A program made the position numbers and the translations under genes. The notes beneath the pieces are model-generated. The model did not search any database, was not told where the DNA came from, and saw only the letters and a program-made list of their open reading frames with translations. DNA of 64,000 bases. Source: Saprospiraceae bacterium (GTDB lineage Bacteria > Bacteroidota > Bacteroidia > Chitinophagales > Saprospiraceae). The stretch lies in assembly GCA_016710115.1 (NCBI GenBank), contig JADJLN010000002.1, positions 372,001 to 436,000 of the forward strand, read 5' to 3'. Numbering within the stretch: the stretch's first letter is position 1; each line of letters opens with the position of its first letter. Of this stretch, positions 18,705 through 30,350 are shown piece after piece.

Positions 18705-19689
18705 ATCCCTTCATCAGCTGAATACCTTCGGCATCGCAGCCACGTGTCGGGCCTATGCTCCCTTCACGGATGTTCCTTCATTGAAAAGCCTCTTTGAACA
18801 GGCTAATGCCGCTCCGTTCATCCTCGGTGGCGGCAGCAATGTCCTCTTGCCTGATAGGATTGACCAATGGGTCCTGCACAACCGGATTTCCGGTATCCAG
18901 ATCGTTCACCAGCAGGGGCATGAAGTCGTTCTACGCGCCGGGGCGGTGTCATCTGGCACGACCTGGTCACCTGGGCCGTGGAGCATGATATGGGGGCTTT
19001 GAAAACTGGCCCTCATCCCCGGCACAGTCGGTGCTGCCCCCATCCAGAATATTGGCGCTTATGGCATAGAACTGACCGACCGCTTCATCCAGCTCTCGGC
19101 CTGGCACCGGACGTCCGGTACCATTCGGACATTCGACCATGCAGAATGTGCATTCGGTTATCGCGATTCCATATTCAAACAGAGCGAACGCGATCAGTGG
19201 GTGATTCTGGATGTGGATCTCCGCTTGTCAACGAAACCGACACTCGCCCTGGATTATGGGGCCATCCGGGAAGAATTGGAGAAGGACGGGATCGACAAAC
19301 CGGATATCCGGGATGTCTACCACACCGTTGTACACATCCGCCAAAGCAAATTGCCAGATCCGAAGGTGATCGGCAACGCCGGCAGTTTTTTCAAAAATCC
19401 GGTCATCCCGATGGCGGAATTCCTGAGTCTGAAAGAACGCTTTCCCCAGCTGCCCGGCTATGTGGTCGATGCATCATCCATGAAGGTACCCGCCGGATGG
19501 CTCATCGACCAGGCCGGCTGGAAAGGTCAACGACGTGGACCCTGTGGTGTCCACGACAGGCAGGCTCTGGTGATCGTCAATCACGGGGGAGCAACATCGG
19601 CAGAAATACGGAATCTGGCTGCCGAGATCATGACGGACATTCAGGCGCGATACGATATCCTGCTCGAGCAGGAGGTCAATATTCTCTGA
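18685..19689 (+). CDS. murB: UDP-N-acetylenolpyruvoylglucosamine reductase
   Basis: MurB, the NADPH/FAD enzyme that completes UDP-N-acetylmuramic acid in murein synthesis. NTFGIAATCRAYAPF and FILGGGSNVLLPD are the FAD-binding N-terminal motifs; IPGTVGAAPIQNIGAYGIEL and FGYRDSIFK follow; GNAGSFFKNP has the catalytic Ser; AGWLIDQAGWKGQRRG and VIVNHGGATSAEI end the family signature. At least three small indels between 18950 and 19015 break the frame around the FAD domain. The Tyr-containing loop (FGYRDS) marks the E. coli-like type. Start ATG 18685. Confidence 0.9.
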
Positions 19690-19751
19690 TCTGCACACTC
19701 ACGACACTTCCGGAGTTTCACGCACCCGTTTCATCCGAAGAAACTACTTTT

Positions 19752-20560
19752 ATGGTTCATCATTACCCTTCCTTGCCCATGCGTCGGACCTCTCTTGTTT
19801 CCCTGACGGTGATCCTCTCAGTCCTGGGCCTGTCTATGCCTGTCTTCGGACAAGGGCGTTATCTCGAGCAACAGGCGCTGAATGAAGCCCCGATGTTGTT
19901 CTTCAATGCCAACTATGCCCTACTCACCCCGTCGGGCATTCTCGCCGAGCGATTCGGTACCGGTTTTTCAGCCGGTGGTCAGGTCGAGCTCATGACGTGG
20001 CCGGGAAACTGGATCATCGGCATCGATGGCCAATTCGGGTTTGCCGGAAAAGTGCGGGAGAATGTGATCGACTTCCTCCAGGACGAGGATGGCAATATCA
20101 TCGGTCGTGATCTGTCGGTTTCTCAGGCCTTCCTCCAGCAGCGTCTGGTGTCGGGCAAACTCACTGTTGGCAAACTGATTCCATTGGTGAAAGCCAACAA
20201 ACGATCAGGACTTCGACTTGTGTTGGGAGGCGGCTATCAGGTACACTGGATCAAGGTGAATGATGAACTCAAATCGCTTGCGCAGATCGAGGGCGAATAT
20301 GGCAAGGGATATGACCGGTTGACCGGTGGTTTCCTTGTTTCGGAATTCATCGGGTATCAACATGTCAGCCTCAATCGTCGCCTCAACTTCTATGCGGGGG
20401 GGTCGACTTTGGGCAGGCGTTCGGATCGAGCCTGCGATCCTATGATTATTCCACCATGCAGGCAGACAAACGTTCCAGGGTAGATATCACCACGACATTC
20501 AGATTGGGCTGGTGTATCCCGCTCTGGACCGGAACAGGCACCACAGACATTTATTACTAG
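19752..20560 (+). CDS. Putative outer-membrane beta-barrel protein
   Basis: About 268 residues. Signal peptide (LVSLTVILSVLGLSMPVFGQ) then alternating-residue strands typical of a small barrel: NANYALLTPSGILAERFG, GNWIIGIDGQFGFAGK, GLRLVLGGGYQVHWIKV, FLVSEFIGYQHVSLNRRL. A frameshift in a G-run near 20402 hides the last strands; the corrected frame ends FRLGWCIPLWTGTGTTDIYY at TAG 20560, with an aromatic terminus typical of outer-membrane barrels. Function unknown; 3 bases before waaA. Confidence 0.65.
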
Positions 20561-20563
20561 GAT

Positions 20564-21811
20564 TTGTCCAATTCGATCGTGCTTCGTTTGTATGGATTAT
20601 TGACCGCTTTAGTCAGTGCTTGCATGCCTTTGGTGGCTTTATGGAACACCAGGGTCAGGGCATTCCAGCATGTGCGAAAAGGAACTCTTCTCCAGGTCAT
20701 TCCCGATGACAGGAAAGTGATCTGGATGCACTGTTCCTCTCTGGGTGAGTTCGAACAGGGAAGGCCGGTATGGGAAGGGATGAAGAATATCTACCCGGAG
20801 GCTTATTTCCTGCTCAGTTTTTTCTCCAGATCCGGGTATGACCGGCAGAAGAACAATATCACCTCAGATCAGGTCGTCTGTCTCCCCCTGGATACCCGGT
20901 CTCATGCCCGGAATTGGATGGATCTGGTGCATCCCGACCTGATCCTTTGGGTGAAGTATGATTTCTGGTTTCATTACTGGCAGGAAGCACATCGTCGGCA
21001 GATCCCCGTTGTGCTGTTTGCTGCCCGGTTCCGGCCGGATCAGTTTCTGACCAGATCCTGGGCGCGGCCATTTCGTGAACTGATCCTCAAGGCAAGAATG
21101 ATTGCGGTGCAGGATCAGGACTGCCTGGACATCCTGCGCCAGTGGGGGTATACGCAGCCTCTCCTCGCCGGCGATCCGCGAATCGATCGGGTCCTGAAAA
21201 TTGCATCCTCACCAGCTCATGACCCCTGGATCGAGGCATTTACTGCCGGGCAGAAAACCGTTGTCTGTGGCAGCGTCTGGGATGAAGATGTGAACATCCT
21301 CCGGCAAGCCATGCATTCGGAAATCATGACAGGCTGGCGCTGGATACTGGCCCCTCACGATCTTTCGGAAGAACGGATACAGCGCATCCTGGATCTCTGT
21401 GGACCTGTAGTAGTGCGTTATACAGCCGCTGGTGATCGTGAGCCTGGAGAAGTCCAGGTGATGGTCCTGGATACCATTGGCATGCTCAATCAGGTGTATC
21501 GATGGGGACAGATCGCCTGGGTCGGTGGCGGGTTCGGTCGTTCAGTACACAACCTCCTCGAGCCCGCGGCATATGGACTGCCCGTTCTGTTTGGGCCCAA
21601 CCATGCCAAATTTCCGGAAGCAGCAGGTCTGATCCAGGCTGGTGGCGGATTTGAGGTCAGGAATGCGAATGAACTCAAACCGATCATGAACCGGTTGAAT
21701 GAAGATGCCTATCGCCAGACTGCCGGTGATTCTGCCCGAAAATGGCTGGACGATCATGCCGGAGCAACCGCCACGATCCTGGCAGAATGCCGTCATATCC
21801 TCGGTGAATAA
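20564..21811 (+). CDS. waaA: 3-deoxy-D-manno-octulosonic acid transferase (KDO transferase)
   Basis: Intact, 415 residues. Transfers KDO to lipid A precursor at the inner membrane. VIWMHCSSLGEFEQGRPVWEG is the conserved acceptor-side motif (Glu as general base), SGYDRQKN and LILWVKYDFWFHYWQEA follow; the C-terminal Rossmann half has VVCGSVWDED, APHDLSEERI, AWVGGGFGRSVHNLLEPAAYGLPVLFGP. The frame opens with TTG 20564; no in-frame ATG exists before residue 21, which lies after the first part of the membrane helix, so TTG is preferred. Typical family length. Confidence 0.93.
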   Translation: MSNSIVLRLYGLLTALVSACMPLVALWNTRVRAFQHVRKGTLLQVIPDDRKVIWMHCSSLGEFEQGRPVWEGMKNIYPEAYFLLSFFSRSGYDRQKNNITSDQVVCLPLDTRSHARNWMDLVHPDLILWVKYDFWFHYWQEAHRRQIPVVLFAARFRPDQFLTRSWARPFRELILKARMIAVQDQDCLDILRQWGYTQPLLAGDPRIDRVLKIASSPAHDPWIEAFTAGQKTVVCGSVWDEDVNILRQAMHSEIMTGWRWILAPHDLSEERIQRILDLCGPVVVRYTAAGDREPGEVQVMVLDTIGMLNQVYRWGQIAWVGGGFGRSVHNLLEPAAYGLPVLFGPNHAKFPEAAGLIQAGGGFEVRNANELKPIMNRLNEDAYRQTAGDSARKWLDDHAGATATILAECRHILGE

Positions 21812-21828
21812 TCCGTAATATTGCGCCG

Positions 21829-22827
21829 ATGTCTGCTTCCCGTTCCTGGTTACAATCCTTCGCTGATCTGCGGGTCCTCATCCTGGGCGATGTGATGATC
21901 GACCGGTATGTGCAGGGCCAGGTACGTCGAGTATCGCCGGAAGCACCAGTACCTGTTGTCGAATTCCGATCCAGTTCATCCCGTTTGGGAGGGGCTGCCA
22001 ATGTCGCGCTCAATGTTCGCGAAATGGGTGCAGAACCTGTGCTGGTGGCGGTTGTCGGTGCCGATGCGGAAGCAGTCGAACTCGAGCGCCTCGTCGAAGA
22101 AGCGGGACTGTCTGATCACATGCTCCTCATCCGTGAAGAGGGTCGGCGGACCACGATCAAAACCCGGATCATTGCAGGCAACCAGCATCTCTTGCGGGTG
22201 GACGCCGAAGACACACATCCCGTCAGCGCGGACAGTGTCCGGCAATTGATGGAAAAACTGGAAGTCGAACTCCAGCGAGAGCGGGTCGATGTGATTATCC
22301 TGCAGGACTACGACAAGGGCGTGCTGTCTCCCGACATGATCCAATCGGTGATAACACTGGCGAAGCAATTCGAGATCCCGGTGACTGTCGATCCGAAGTT
22401 CCGGCATTTTCTGCAGTATTCGAATTGCACCTTATTCAAGCCCAATCTGAAAGAACTTTCAGAGGGACTTGCTCGGGAGATCGCACCGGTACAAGCAGAC
22501 CTTGAACGGGCCGTGATCGAGCTGGCGGAAGCCATGCCCCATCAGTACTCGCTGATCACGTTGTCGGAGAAAGGGATCTTCTGGTTTGATCATTCCCGAA
22601 TGAAGGGCGGGATCATCCCTCCGGCTACACGGGATATCGTCGATGTCTGCGGGGCAGGAGATACCGTGATCGCCATCGCTTCCATGGTGCTGGCCAATGA
22701 AGTTTCCCTGGATCAGGTTGCAGCCATTGCCAACCTTGCCGGAGGTCTGGTTTGCGAACGGGTCGGGGTGGTTCCGGTGGATGCTCAGGCATTGAACAGG
22801 GAGGTGGAACGCTTGAATTTGCAATGA
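21829..22827 (+). CDS. D-glycero-beta-D-manno-heptose-7-phosphate kinase (PfkB family)
   Basis: Intact, 332 residues. RVLILGDVMIDRYVQGQV and RRVSPEAPVPVVEF with SSRLGGAANVALNVREMGA match the HldE kinase domain; DVCGAGDTVIAIASMVLA is the PfkB ATP/catalytic signature with the base Asp. No nucleotidyltransferase domain is fused, as in split HldA/HldC-type or RfaE1 proteins. Role: ADP-heptose supply for LPS core, or a related sugar kinase. Follows waaA by 17 bases, which supports an LPS function. Confidence 0.85.
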   Translation: MSASRSWLQSFADLRVLILGDVMIDRYVQGQVRRVSPEAPVPVVEFRSSSSRLGGAANVALNVREMGAEPVLVAVVGADAEAVELERLVEEAGLSDHMLLIREEGRRTTIKTRIIAGNQHLLRVDAEDTHPVSADSVRQLMEKLEVELQRERVDVIILQDYDKGVLSPDMIQSVITLAKQFEIPVTVDPKFRHFLQYSNCTLFKPNLKELSEGLAREIAPVQADLERAVIELAEAMPHQYSLITLSEKGIFWFDHSRMKGGIIPPATRDIVDVCGAGDTVIAIASMVLANEVSLDQVAAIANLAGGLVCERVGVVPVDAQALNREVERLNLQ

Positions 22828-22941
22828 GATGGACAATCTCTGTGTAACATTCACGACAGTTCTCGGTTTTGTCCCGTTCATTTGAAAGATTCTCCTTATT
22901 TTTCGGCAATTCTCTTTACAACTAAAAAAAACTGTGCTCCT

Positions 22942-25388
22942 ATGAGAATCAAACCTTTACAATTGATGAATGTCTTATTATCCGGAATGTTGGTTTTATT
23001 CACCATCGCAGTCCAGGCACAGCCTGCCAACGACAACTGCTCTGGTGCTATCGAACTGACGATTGCGGATAGCGAAGCCAATGCCGTTCTGGTAGACGGG
23101 GATACCCGGAATACCGTGGATGAGGCTGCCGCTGGCATTCCTGTTTGCTCCGGCAACTTCTACAGAGATGCTGTTTGGTATAAGTTCACTGCCCCGGCAA
23201 CACCTATTCCAAACGGATTCTCAGTGAGGCTCTACTATGGCGATCAGCCGGATGACTTTGCAAGTCCGGGTATTGCCGTGTACGAATCCTGTGATGCGGA
23301 TCCAGGTAACGCGCCCCTTTACTGTGCCAATGCCCCAACTGGTGACGTTGTTCTTTTCGGAGAGGAGTGTCCTGAATTGGTGGCTGGTGCAACCTACTAT
23401 ATCCGCGTCTGGTCAAACTCCGGGCCTGCTGCCAACTGGCAGGAGGGATGGGGTACGTTCCGTATCGCGGCTTACGCCAATGAGCCACCTGCAGAGGTCT
23501 ATAATGCTCTGGAATGACGGCGAATTTAATGGTGGCTTCAACGGTTGGACCACCGAAGGCGTTCTGTGTAGCAATGACGGCGAAGGAAATCCTGTGGATG
23601 CTTCTAACGCATTGTGGGAGTGGGCCATTGACGGTCTGACCAAAGGTGCCCTTTGGGCCGGTCAGCGAATTGGTTCACGTACCTCTTGCAATGGTGCAGT
23701 GGTCTTTGACTCCGACTATCTGGATAACGGTGGCGTTGCCAACAACTTTGGATTCGGCCCATGCCCAGCCAACCAGGAAGGTTCCATTACTTCTCCGGCT
23801 ATCGACCTCAGTGGCTTCAATGTTGCCGGTGTATCCCTGTTGTTCCACCAACGGACAACGCAGTTCCAGAGTGCCTACTTTGTAGAGTATTCCCTGGACA
23901 ATGGAAACAGCTGGATCTCCATCGAGATCAACCAGGAGGTAGAAGCGTTCACAAACGCAACCTCCGGTGTCAACCCGACGTTTGACGGTCAGACCCGTGT
24001 GCCACTACGGTGCAGCCGGTTCGTCCAACCTGCGTATTCGTTTCCGCATCGAAGCCAACTACTACTATTGGGCTATCGACGATGTCCAGATCTGTAGAGA
24101 CTGAGTGTAACAACATGCGTGCGAATGATTTTGCTGCCATTGCTCCGAATGCCGTCTGGCAGATCGACCAGCTGCATGACTTTGGTGCCATGATCGACAT
24201 CGAAAACGTCGGTGCATGCAGCCAGACGGGTGTTGCTGTAGATTTTGAAGTAACGGATGAAGGCGGCAATGTCGTTGCATCGGGTACAAAGGACTACGGA
24301 ACCATTCAGGAACGATTCCATCGCTGAAAACGATCCGTTCAATCAGTGTTTCAACCTGCCTGCTGATCCAGCTGGAGTGTATACACTGACCTACACCGTT
24401 CGCACGGATTCAACCGATTTTGACAATACAAACAATACCCAGACCTCACGCTTCATGATCAGCGATGGTCAGATGGCGAAGGAGATTCCTGGTGGTGTGT
24501 ATTCCGGTCTCCGTCCGGTCGCCACGAGTGGTAGCCTGGATTATGCCATGGGTAACTACTACTACATTGTGAATGGTACAGACTATGAAGTTTGTACTGT
24601 AGAAGTGGGTGTTTCCAATGCTGATGATATGGCGCCATCCGTTCTGGGTGCTCAGGCCAGCATCATTATCTATCTGTACGAGTGGCAGGATACCAACGGT
24701 GATGGCGAGTGCCAGACTGGCAGCGAAACACTGGTAGCCGGCTTCTCTCAGTATGATTTCCAGGATGGTGATCCGGCAAATGCCATATTCACTATTGATT
24801 TGTTCAACGAGGACCTTGAGCCTTGTGTGCAGCTGAAGGATGACACCAAATACATTCTCGCAGTGCAGTATCAAGAGCCCGCGGGTATTACACCTCAGAC
24901 AGCGCCACTCTTCCTGTTGATGAGCGGTGAATTCAACTCTTGCAGCAACTCGTCTGATGACAGCTCCTGTTGACGCAGGTGGACCGGGTCAGCACAGAAG
25001 CCTATGGTGAATTCCTGAATGCCGGTCGGCCGATGATATCCTCAATAACGGAGCGTTCAATACGGGTGAAGTTCCTGTTTTGCGTTTGAATCTGACACTG
25101 GTTGACGGCATAGAAGACGAGCCTCTGGCTGATGACAACAAGATCAGCATCCTGCCGAATCCGGTCAGTGATCTGTTGTCTGTCAACATGGACTTCGTAC
25201 AGAACATGGATCAGATCAACATCCCGCATCAGTGATATCACAGGAAGGCCCTGCTGACACAGACCCTGTCGGGCGTTCAGCAGACCACATGGACCCACAG
25301 CGTCAGCGATCTGGCCAACGGATCCTACTTCCTGTACATCACGACACCTCAGGGTGTGCGCACAGAGAAGTTTGTGATCCAGCATTAA
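22942..25388 (+). CDS. Large secreted protein with T9SS type A sorting domain (multiply frameshifted)
   Basis: Reconstructed as about 800 residues across at least five frame changes (near 23510, 23995, 24105, 24310, 24970-25240). Signal peptide MRIKPLQLMNVLLSG then NDNCSGAIEL. A jelly-roll-like segment (NGGFNGWTTEGV to YYWAIDDVQIC), a CARDB-like segment (GAMIDIENVGACSQTGVAV to YTLTYTVRTDSTDFDNTNN), and a terminal KISILPNPVSDLLSVNM ... GSYFLYITTPQGVRTEKFVI, the standard type IX C-terminal domain. Likely exported to the cell surface. Many Cys and Asp suggest metal-stabilised folds. The number of indels is high for its length, but codon use is uninterrupted. Confidence 0.78.
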
Positions 25389-25416
25389 GCTGTGATGACA
25401 TCTCATTTCAGATAAT

Positions 25417-25452
25417 AAAAGAGCCATTTACCGTGAGGTGGATGGCTCTTTT
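25417..25452. terminator. Intrinsic terminator after the T9SS protein gene
   Basis: aaaagagccat / atggctctttt is an 11-bp perfect inverted repeat with a 14-base loop, followed by tctttatc. It lies 28 bases after the stop codon at 25388; the A-tract on the other side could also serve the minus strand. Confidence 0.8.
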
Positions 25453-25560
25453 TCTTTATCATCAATTTGTCAATAAAGCAGAAACGTCGCAATCAGAACT
25501 TTCCTTAGGGACATTCAAGTTCGTCTATACACTCGGGTTCACAGTGGGTTGAAGTTTAAA

Positions 25561-25670
25561 TGTTCAAGGTTCAAAATGCCTGTTGAAACAGGCATCAGTG
25601 TAACGTTTAACGTGCATCACGTTAAACCTTAAACAAGCTGGCCGCCAGGCCACGCCTTGAACTTTGAACA
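25561..25670. repeat. Multi-branched palindromic element
   Basis: Outer arms TGTTCAAGGTTCAA (25561-25574) and TTGAACTTTGAACA (25657-25670) pair along all 14 bases as RNA (one G-U). They enclose two perfect hairpins, atgcctgtt-ga-aacaggcat (25576-25595) and gtttaacgtg-cat-cacgttaaac (25605-25627), plus tggcc-gcca-ggcca near 25639. The 25389-25756 gap otherwise holds only the terminator and a ctgcc-tcc-ggcag hairpin near 25727. Confidence 0.65.
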
Positions 25671-25756
25671 GCTAGGCGTTTGAAACTGCTTTTAAACCTG
25701 ATGCCAACCAGGAACACAGGAACCCTGCCTCCGGCAGGCAGGAACCAGGGAATTGA

Positions 25757-28490
25757 TCACCCCAACGCCGCCAGACTCTCCTCCAGACTCTTCAGCCGGT
25801 CTCCCCATCCGCCATTTTCTGTCTCTCCCCGATCGACCACATCCGCTGGCGCACCGGCCACAAACGTTCATTGGAGAGCTTCTTCGCCACCGACAGGATA
25901 AATCCGCGAGTGTACTCGATCTCCTGGATCAGCTTTTCCCGTTCCGCATCGACATCAACTTCCTCGGTATACGCCAGGAACAGTTTTTCGGTGCCCGCCA
26001 TCACCGGCAGACTTTGCTCGGGATCTTCCGTGACCGCAGTCAAGGAACTGAGGTTGGCCATCTTGCAGACCAGCGGCTTCGCCCCGGGCGTCGCAAACAG
26101 CGCCCCTGCTTTGTCGGTCAGGACATACCATGCCTCCATTGCATCCCGTTGCGGCAACTGCTTTTCAGCGCGCAATTCGCGCAATCGGGTGACCATGGTA
26201 TTCAACAGGTCCATGGCTTCAACCAGTCAGGTTGGACAGAAGAGGAACAGGGAACCACACTGACAATACAATCGTCACCATCCTTCCGGTCACGCACGAG
26301 GTGCCAGATCTCCTCCGAGACAAATGGCATGAACGGATGCAACAGATTCATCAGCTCGGAGTAGAAATCAACAGTACGCTCATAAGTTGTCCGATCTAAA
26401 GGTGATCCATAGATCGGTTTGACCAACTCCAGATACCAGCTGCAGAAATCGTCCCAGATGAATTTATACAGCCGCTTGATCCCGTCTGAAAGGCGGAACT
26501 GGGCGTAGTCTTCCGTCAGATCCTGCCGTAAGACGGCCAGCTTTTCCTGCATCCAAAGGCGGCCAAGGCATTGATCTCTGCGGCCTCGGTGGTCGGAGCC
26601 TCGTCGACCAGTTCCCATTGTTTGATCAGTTTGAGCGCATTCCACATTTTATTGCAGAAGCGCAATCCTGATCGCACAATTGACTTTCATTCAGGATACT
26701 TTTTGTTTTTTGATCGAACGGGGCATCAAAGACAATATCATTTCAGCAGCTGCGGCCGACAGCAGTCCGAACCGTACCCCATCCGCGCCATATTTTTCCA
26801 GCAAGGCCAGTGCATCCGGACTGTTGCCGAGCGACTTGCTCATCTTGCGCCGCTTGTTATCACGCACCATCCCGGTATAATACACATGCTCAAACGGCAT
26901 CACCTTGTCTTTTTCGAGCAGTCCGGGGCCCATTCATACCCGGCCATGATCATTCTGGCTACCCAGAAAAAGATGATATCCCAACCCGTTACCAGGGTCT
27001 GGGTGGGGTAGTAGTAGTCCAATTCCTTCTGGTCGTGAAAACCGTCAAACACACTGATTGGCCAGAGCCAGGAGGAAAACCAGGTGTCGACCACATCGTC
27101 ATCCTGATAGAGATCAGCTGCAGTCAGTCCGGTATTTCCGGTTTGCTGAGCCTGTTCGGGGGGCCTCCTCTTCCGTCAAGGCCACAAAAGACCGCGGGTT
27201 TTCCGCCTCGCGTTCTGACTCCAGATACCAGGCCGGGATCCGCTGTCCCCACCACAACTGCCGACTGATACACCAGTCGCGGACATTGTCCGGGTTGAGC
27301 CAGTTCTGATACATATTGACAAAATGGGGAGGGTGGAACGCAACATCCCCCTGCTTGACCGCAGCCAGCGCTTCCCGGGCAAAGTCCGACATATCCAGGA
27401 ACCACTGCAACGTCAGGCGGGGTTCGACGATGGTCTGTGTCCGTTCCGAACGCCCCACTTTGTGGATATACTCTTCTGTTCTGACCAGAAATCCGCCATC
27501 TTCCAGCATGGGCAGGATCTTTCCGTGCAGCAAAACCGATCCTCTTCCAACCCGGGAGCCCTGCAGATTCGTTCAGCCGGGCGTCATCTGTCAGAATATT
27601 GATCGTTTCAAGATGGTGCCGCTGGCCGATCTCATAGTCATTGGGGTCGTGTGCCGGTGTGATTTTGAGGGCGCCCGTACCAAATTCCCGATCTACACAT
27701 GTGTCCCCGATCACCGGGATGTCCCGGTTGATCAATGGCACACGCACCATTTTGCCGATCAGATGCCGGTATCGGTCATCTTCCGGATGGACAGCCACAG
27801 CCGTATCCCCGAGGATGGTTTCCGGTCGTACCGTTGCAATGGTCAGTCCGGTATTCGGGTCATCCGACAGTGGGTATCTCAGGAAATAGAGCGTATCCTT
27901 CTCTTCGGAATAAATGACCTCTTCATTGACAGCACCGTTTTGGCCTCCGAGTCCCAGTTGGTCATGCGCATGGCGCGGTACAGCTTGTCCTTCTGGTGGA
28001 GATCCACAAAGACCTTTGATCACCGCTTCGCTCAGGGATTCCTCCATGGTAAAACGCGTGCGATCCCAATCACAGGACGCCCCCAGGCGTTTCAGCTGAT
28101 CGAGAATGATACCTCCATACTTGTCCTTCCACTGGAAAGCATAGTTGAGGAACTCGTCGCGGCTGATATCACTTTTTAATTCCTGCTCGCGGAGCATATG
28201 AACCACCTTGGCCTCCGTAGCAATGGAGGCATGGTCCGTTCCCGGAACCCAACAGGCATTCTTGCCTTCGAGACGGGCCCGGCGAATGAGAATATCCTGG
28301 ACCGTATTATTCAGCATATGACCCATATGCAGCACGCCGGTGACATTAGGCGGCGGCATGACAATGGTATAGGGCTCTCGGTTATCCGGAACAGACCGGA
28401 AGTAGCCCTTGTCCATCCAATAGGGATACCACTTTTCTCGATCGCAGCGGGCTGGTAATGGACTCCATAAGTTGACTTTGTAAGGTACAT
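25757..28490 (-). CDS. valS: Valyl-tRNA synthetase (multiply frameshifted)
   Basis: About 905 residues reconstructed from many frames. HIGH motif as [12 protein letters not shown] (near 28325), then [41 protein letters not shown], editing-domain [13 protein letters not shown] and [14 protein letters not shown], and KMSKS at 26832-26846 followed by [22 protein letters not shown]. The C-terminal arm is a coiled coil ([16 protein letters not shown]) ending [12 protein letters not shown] at TGA 25757-25759 after an indel near 25795. N-terminal frame YQPAAIEK then KWYPYW needs an indel near 28435. Start at 28490 is the first ATG in that frame. Indispensable enzyme, so the many indels argue for sequence error. 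Confidence 0.9.
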
Positions 28491-28532
28491 TCAGCTATTG
28501 TGCCAAATATTCGGCTTTTCGCCATATCTCGG

Positions 28533-29089
28533 TTAGTAGGGGAATTTCATCAATTGAATACCGGCATTCGGATGGTGGATCACGACCCCCAGTTCGTACT
28601 CGCTGTTCTTTCTCCATCCCTTCCATTCTGGAGAAATATCGGTTGTGATCATCACTCCTCTCTGTTTGCAGTGCTGCTCAGTACGAGAGTGGGACTGCCC
28701 GTTGCCTCCTCCAGCAACTGATCCAGAAGATCAGGACCTGAAGAGGGAGAAAAGGGCCGGACAGTGATCCTTTTCTCGTCAGCAAGTGGTCGTACAAGAT
28801 CATGGGCCGTCGGTCGCTCCACGATGTAGATCGCGCCGAGGTCTGCGTTGCGGAAAAGACGGTGAAGTGCCTCCTGCTGTCGGGATAATTGGTCCCGATC
28901 CCGGTCGGTGGATAGGCTGCCAGATAGACGATGGTCCTGGCGGAATCGAGTGAAGGCAGAAGGTATTCCTCACCATGAACGAAAATGCAGGACATCTTCC
29001 GGATTTCAGACAGTTTGTCCTCTGTCGGTGGTGCACAGGCCACCAGGACGACAGGCACAGCGCACCAGCGATCGGTAGCCTCGTTTCAT
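28533..29089 (-). CDS. Uncharacterised probable lipoprotein between lysA and valS
   Basis: About 185 residues reconstructed over several frames. Start MKRGYRSLVRCA, then VPVVLVACAPPTEDKL, a lipoprotein-like leader; body includes SLDSARTIVYLAAYPPTGIG, ALHRLFRNADLGAIYIVE, GPDLLDQLLEEATGSPTLVL, and, after another shift, ITTDISPEWKGWRKNSEYEL to a TAA at 28533-28535. Coding character is good in each piece but I do not recognise the family. Its start overlaps the lysA stop region by context (7 bases apart), suggesting co-transcription with lysA. Confidence 0.5.
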
Positions 29090-29095
29090 GACGGA

Positions 29096-30332
29096 TCAGC
29101 CACCGCCGGTTCGCCGAAGCAAGGCATCCTGTTGTTGCAGAGCCAGCAAATCAGCGAGCTCTTCCGCCTCCGGAGATAATCCCGGCCTTCCCAGATCAGC
29201 ACCTCCGGGGGCGGTAACGCGAATTAAGTTCAGCCATGCTGTAGCAATAGGTCCCGGCATTGCGGAAAGCCGGATATCCCCCCGTGAACCTCTGTCAATT
29301 TCCGATCGACAGCAAACGTATCCGTTTTCGCAGATGTAGCCGACAATCGAGATCCGACTGCGGCCTTCCGGGTTGGACACGTTCTCAATAGAATGCCGCA
29401 TCGTGAAACATCGGCGGATCAGATGATTCAGACCGGAATCGACCCCGGCAAATACCGTGGACACTGTCGTCTTGATCACATTAGTTCGACCAGAACGTAC
29501 CCGATCCGCTCACCAGAAATTTACCGGGTTCAAACATGAGTGTCAATTCGCGAATCATATGAAGCGCAAAACCGGGTAAACCGCTTGCTGATTTCCTGTC
29601 CGAATTCCTCGACATCGGTAGACACATCATCCACCTTATAGGGCACTTTAAACCCGCTACCGAAATCGATATATTCCAGATCGGGAAAGCTGGCAGCGAC
29701 ACCAAACAGAATATCACAGGCATTCAGAAAAACTTCTACATCCAGAATATCCGACCCGGTGTGCATGTGCAGCCCGGCGATCCGGATCCCGGTGGATTCG
29801 ACAACGCGGAGGACATGCGGAAGTTGGTGGATCGAAATACCGAATTTGGAATCAATATGACCGGTCGAGATCTTGGAATTCCCGCCTGCCATGATATGCG
29901 GATTGATCCGGATACAGACCTTTGCCCCGGGTGAGCCTGACCGAATTGTTCGAGAATGGAAATATTGTCAATATTGATCAATGTGCCGATCGTGTACGCC
30001 TTTTCATCTTCTTCAAGAGACACACAATTCGGTGTAAACAGGATATCATGCGGTGGAAAGCCTGCCTTGATCCCCAGCTGGACTTCCCGGATGGACACAC
30101 AATCCAGCCCCGCACCCCAATGGTGAACAACCGGAGAATCTGCAGGTTGGTGTTCGCCTTGCAGGCATAGTAGATCCGGGCATTGGGAATGGAAAAGGCA
30201 TCACACAGCCTCCGGTACTGGCGATGCATCAGATCGGCCTCATATACCATACACCGGTGTACCATACCAGGCTGCAATTTCTGTGACGGGAATCCCGCCG
30301 CTGAATACATATTGTCCGTCCTGAAGATTCAT
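29096..30332 (-). CDS. lysA: Diaminopimelate decarboxylase (frameshifted)
   Basis: About 412 residues. Makes L-lysine from meso-diaminopimelate. YYACKANTNLQILRLF carries the PLP Lys; RIAGLHMHTGSDILD and LEYIDFGSGFKVPYK follow; the C-terminal domain shows GEFLVSGSG-type motif (as KFLVSGSGTFWSN), RSRISIVGYICEN (specificity segment with Cys) and LSAMPGPIATAW. Indels near 29470, 29550, 29800-29940 and 30240 split it. N-terminus MNLQDGQYVFSGGIPVTEIA starts at ATG 30332. A TATTTTTG box 18 bases upstream (30351-30358) fits a promoter. Confidence 0.85.
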
Positions 30333-30350
30333 GGATCCTGGTTTAATTCG

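Noticed and set aside
18978..19751. Long plus-strand frame upstream of the outer-membrane protein
   Set aside because: It is out of frame with murB, whose conserved motifs occupy the same bases; only the part after ATG 19752 is real.
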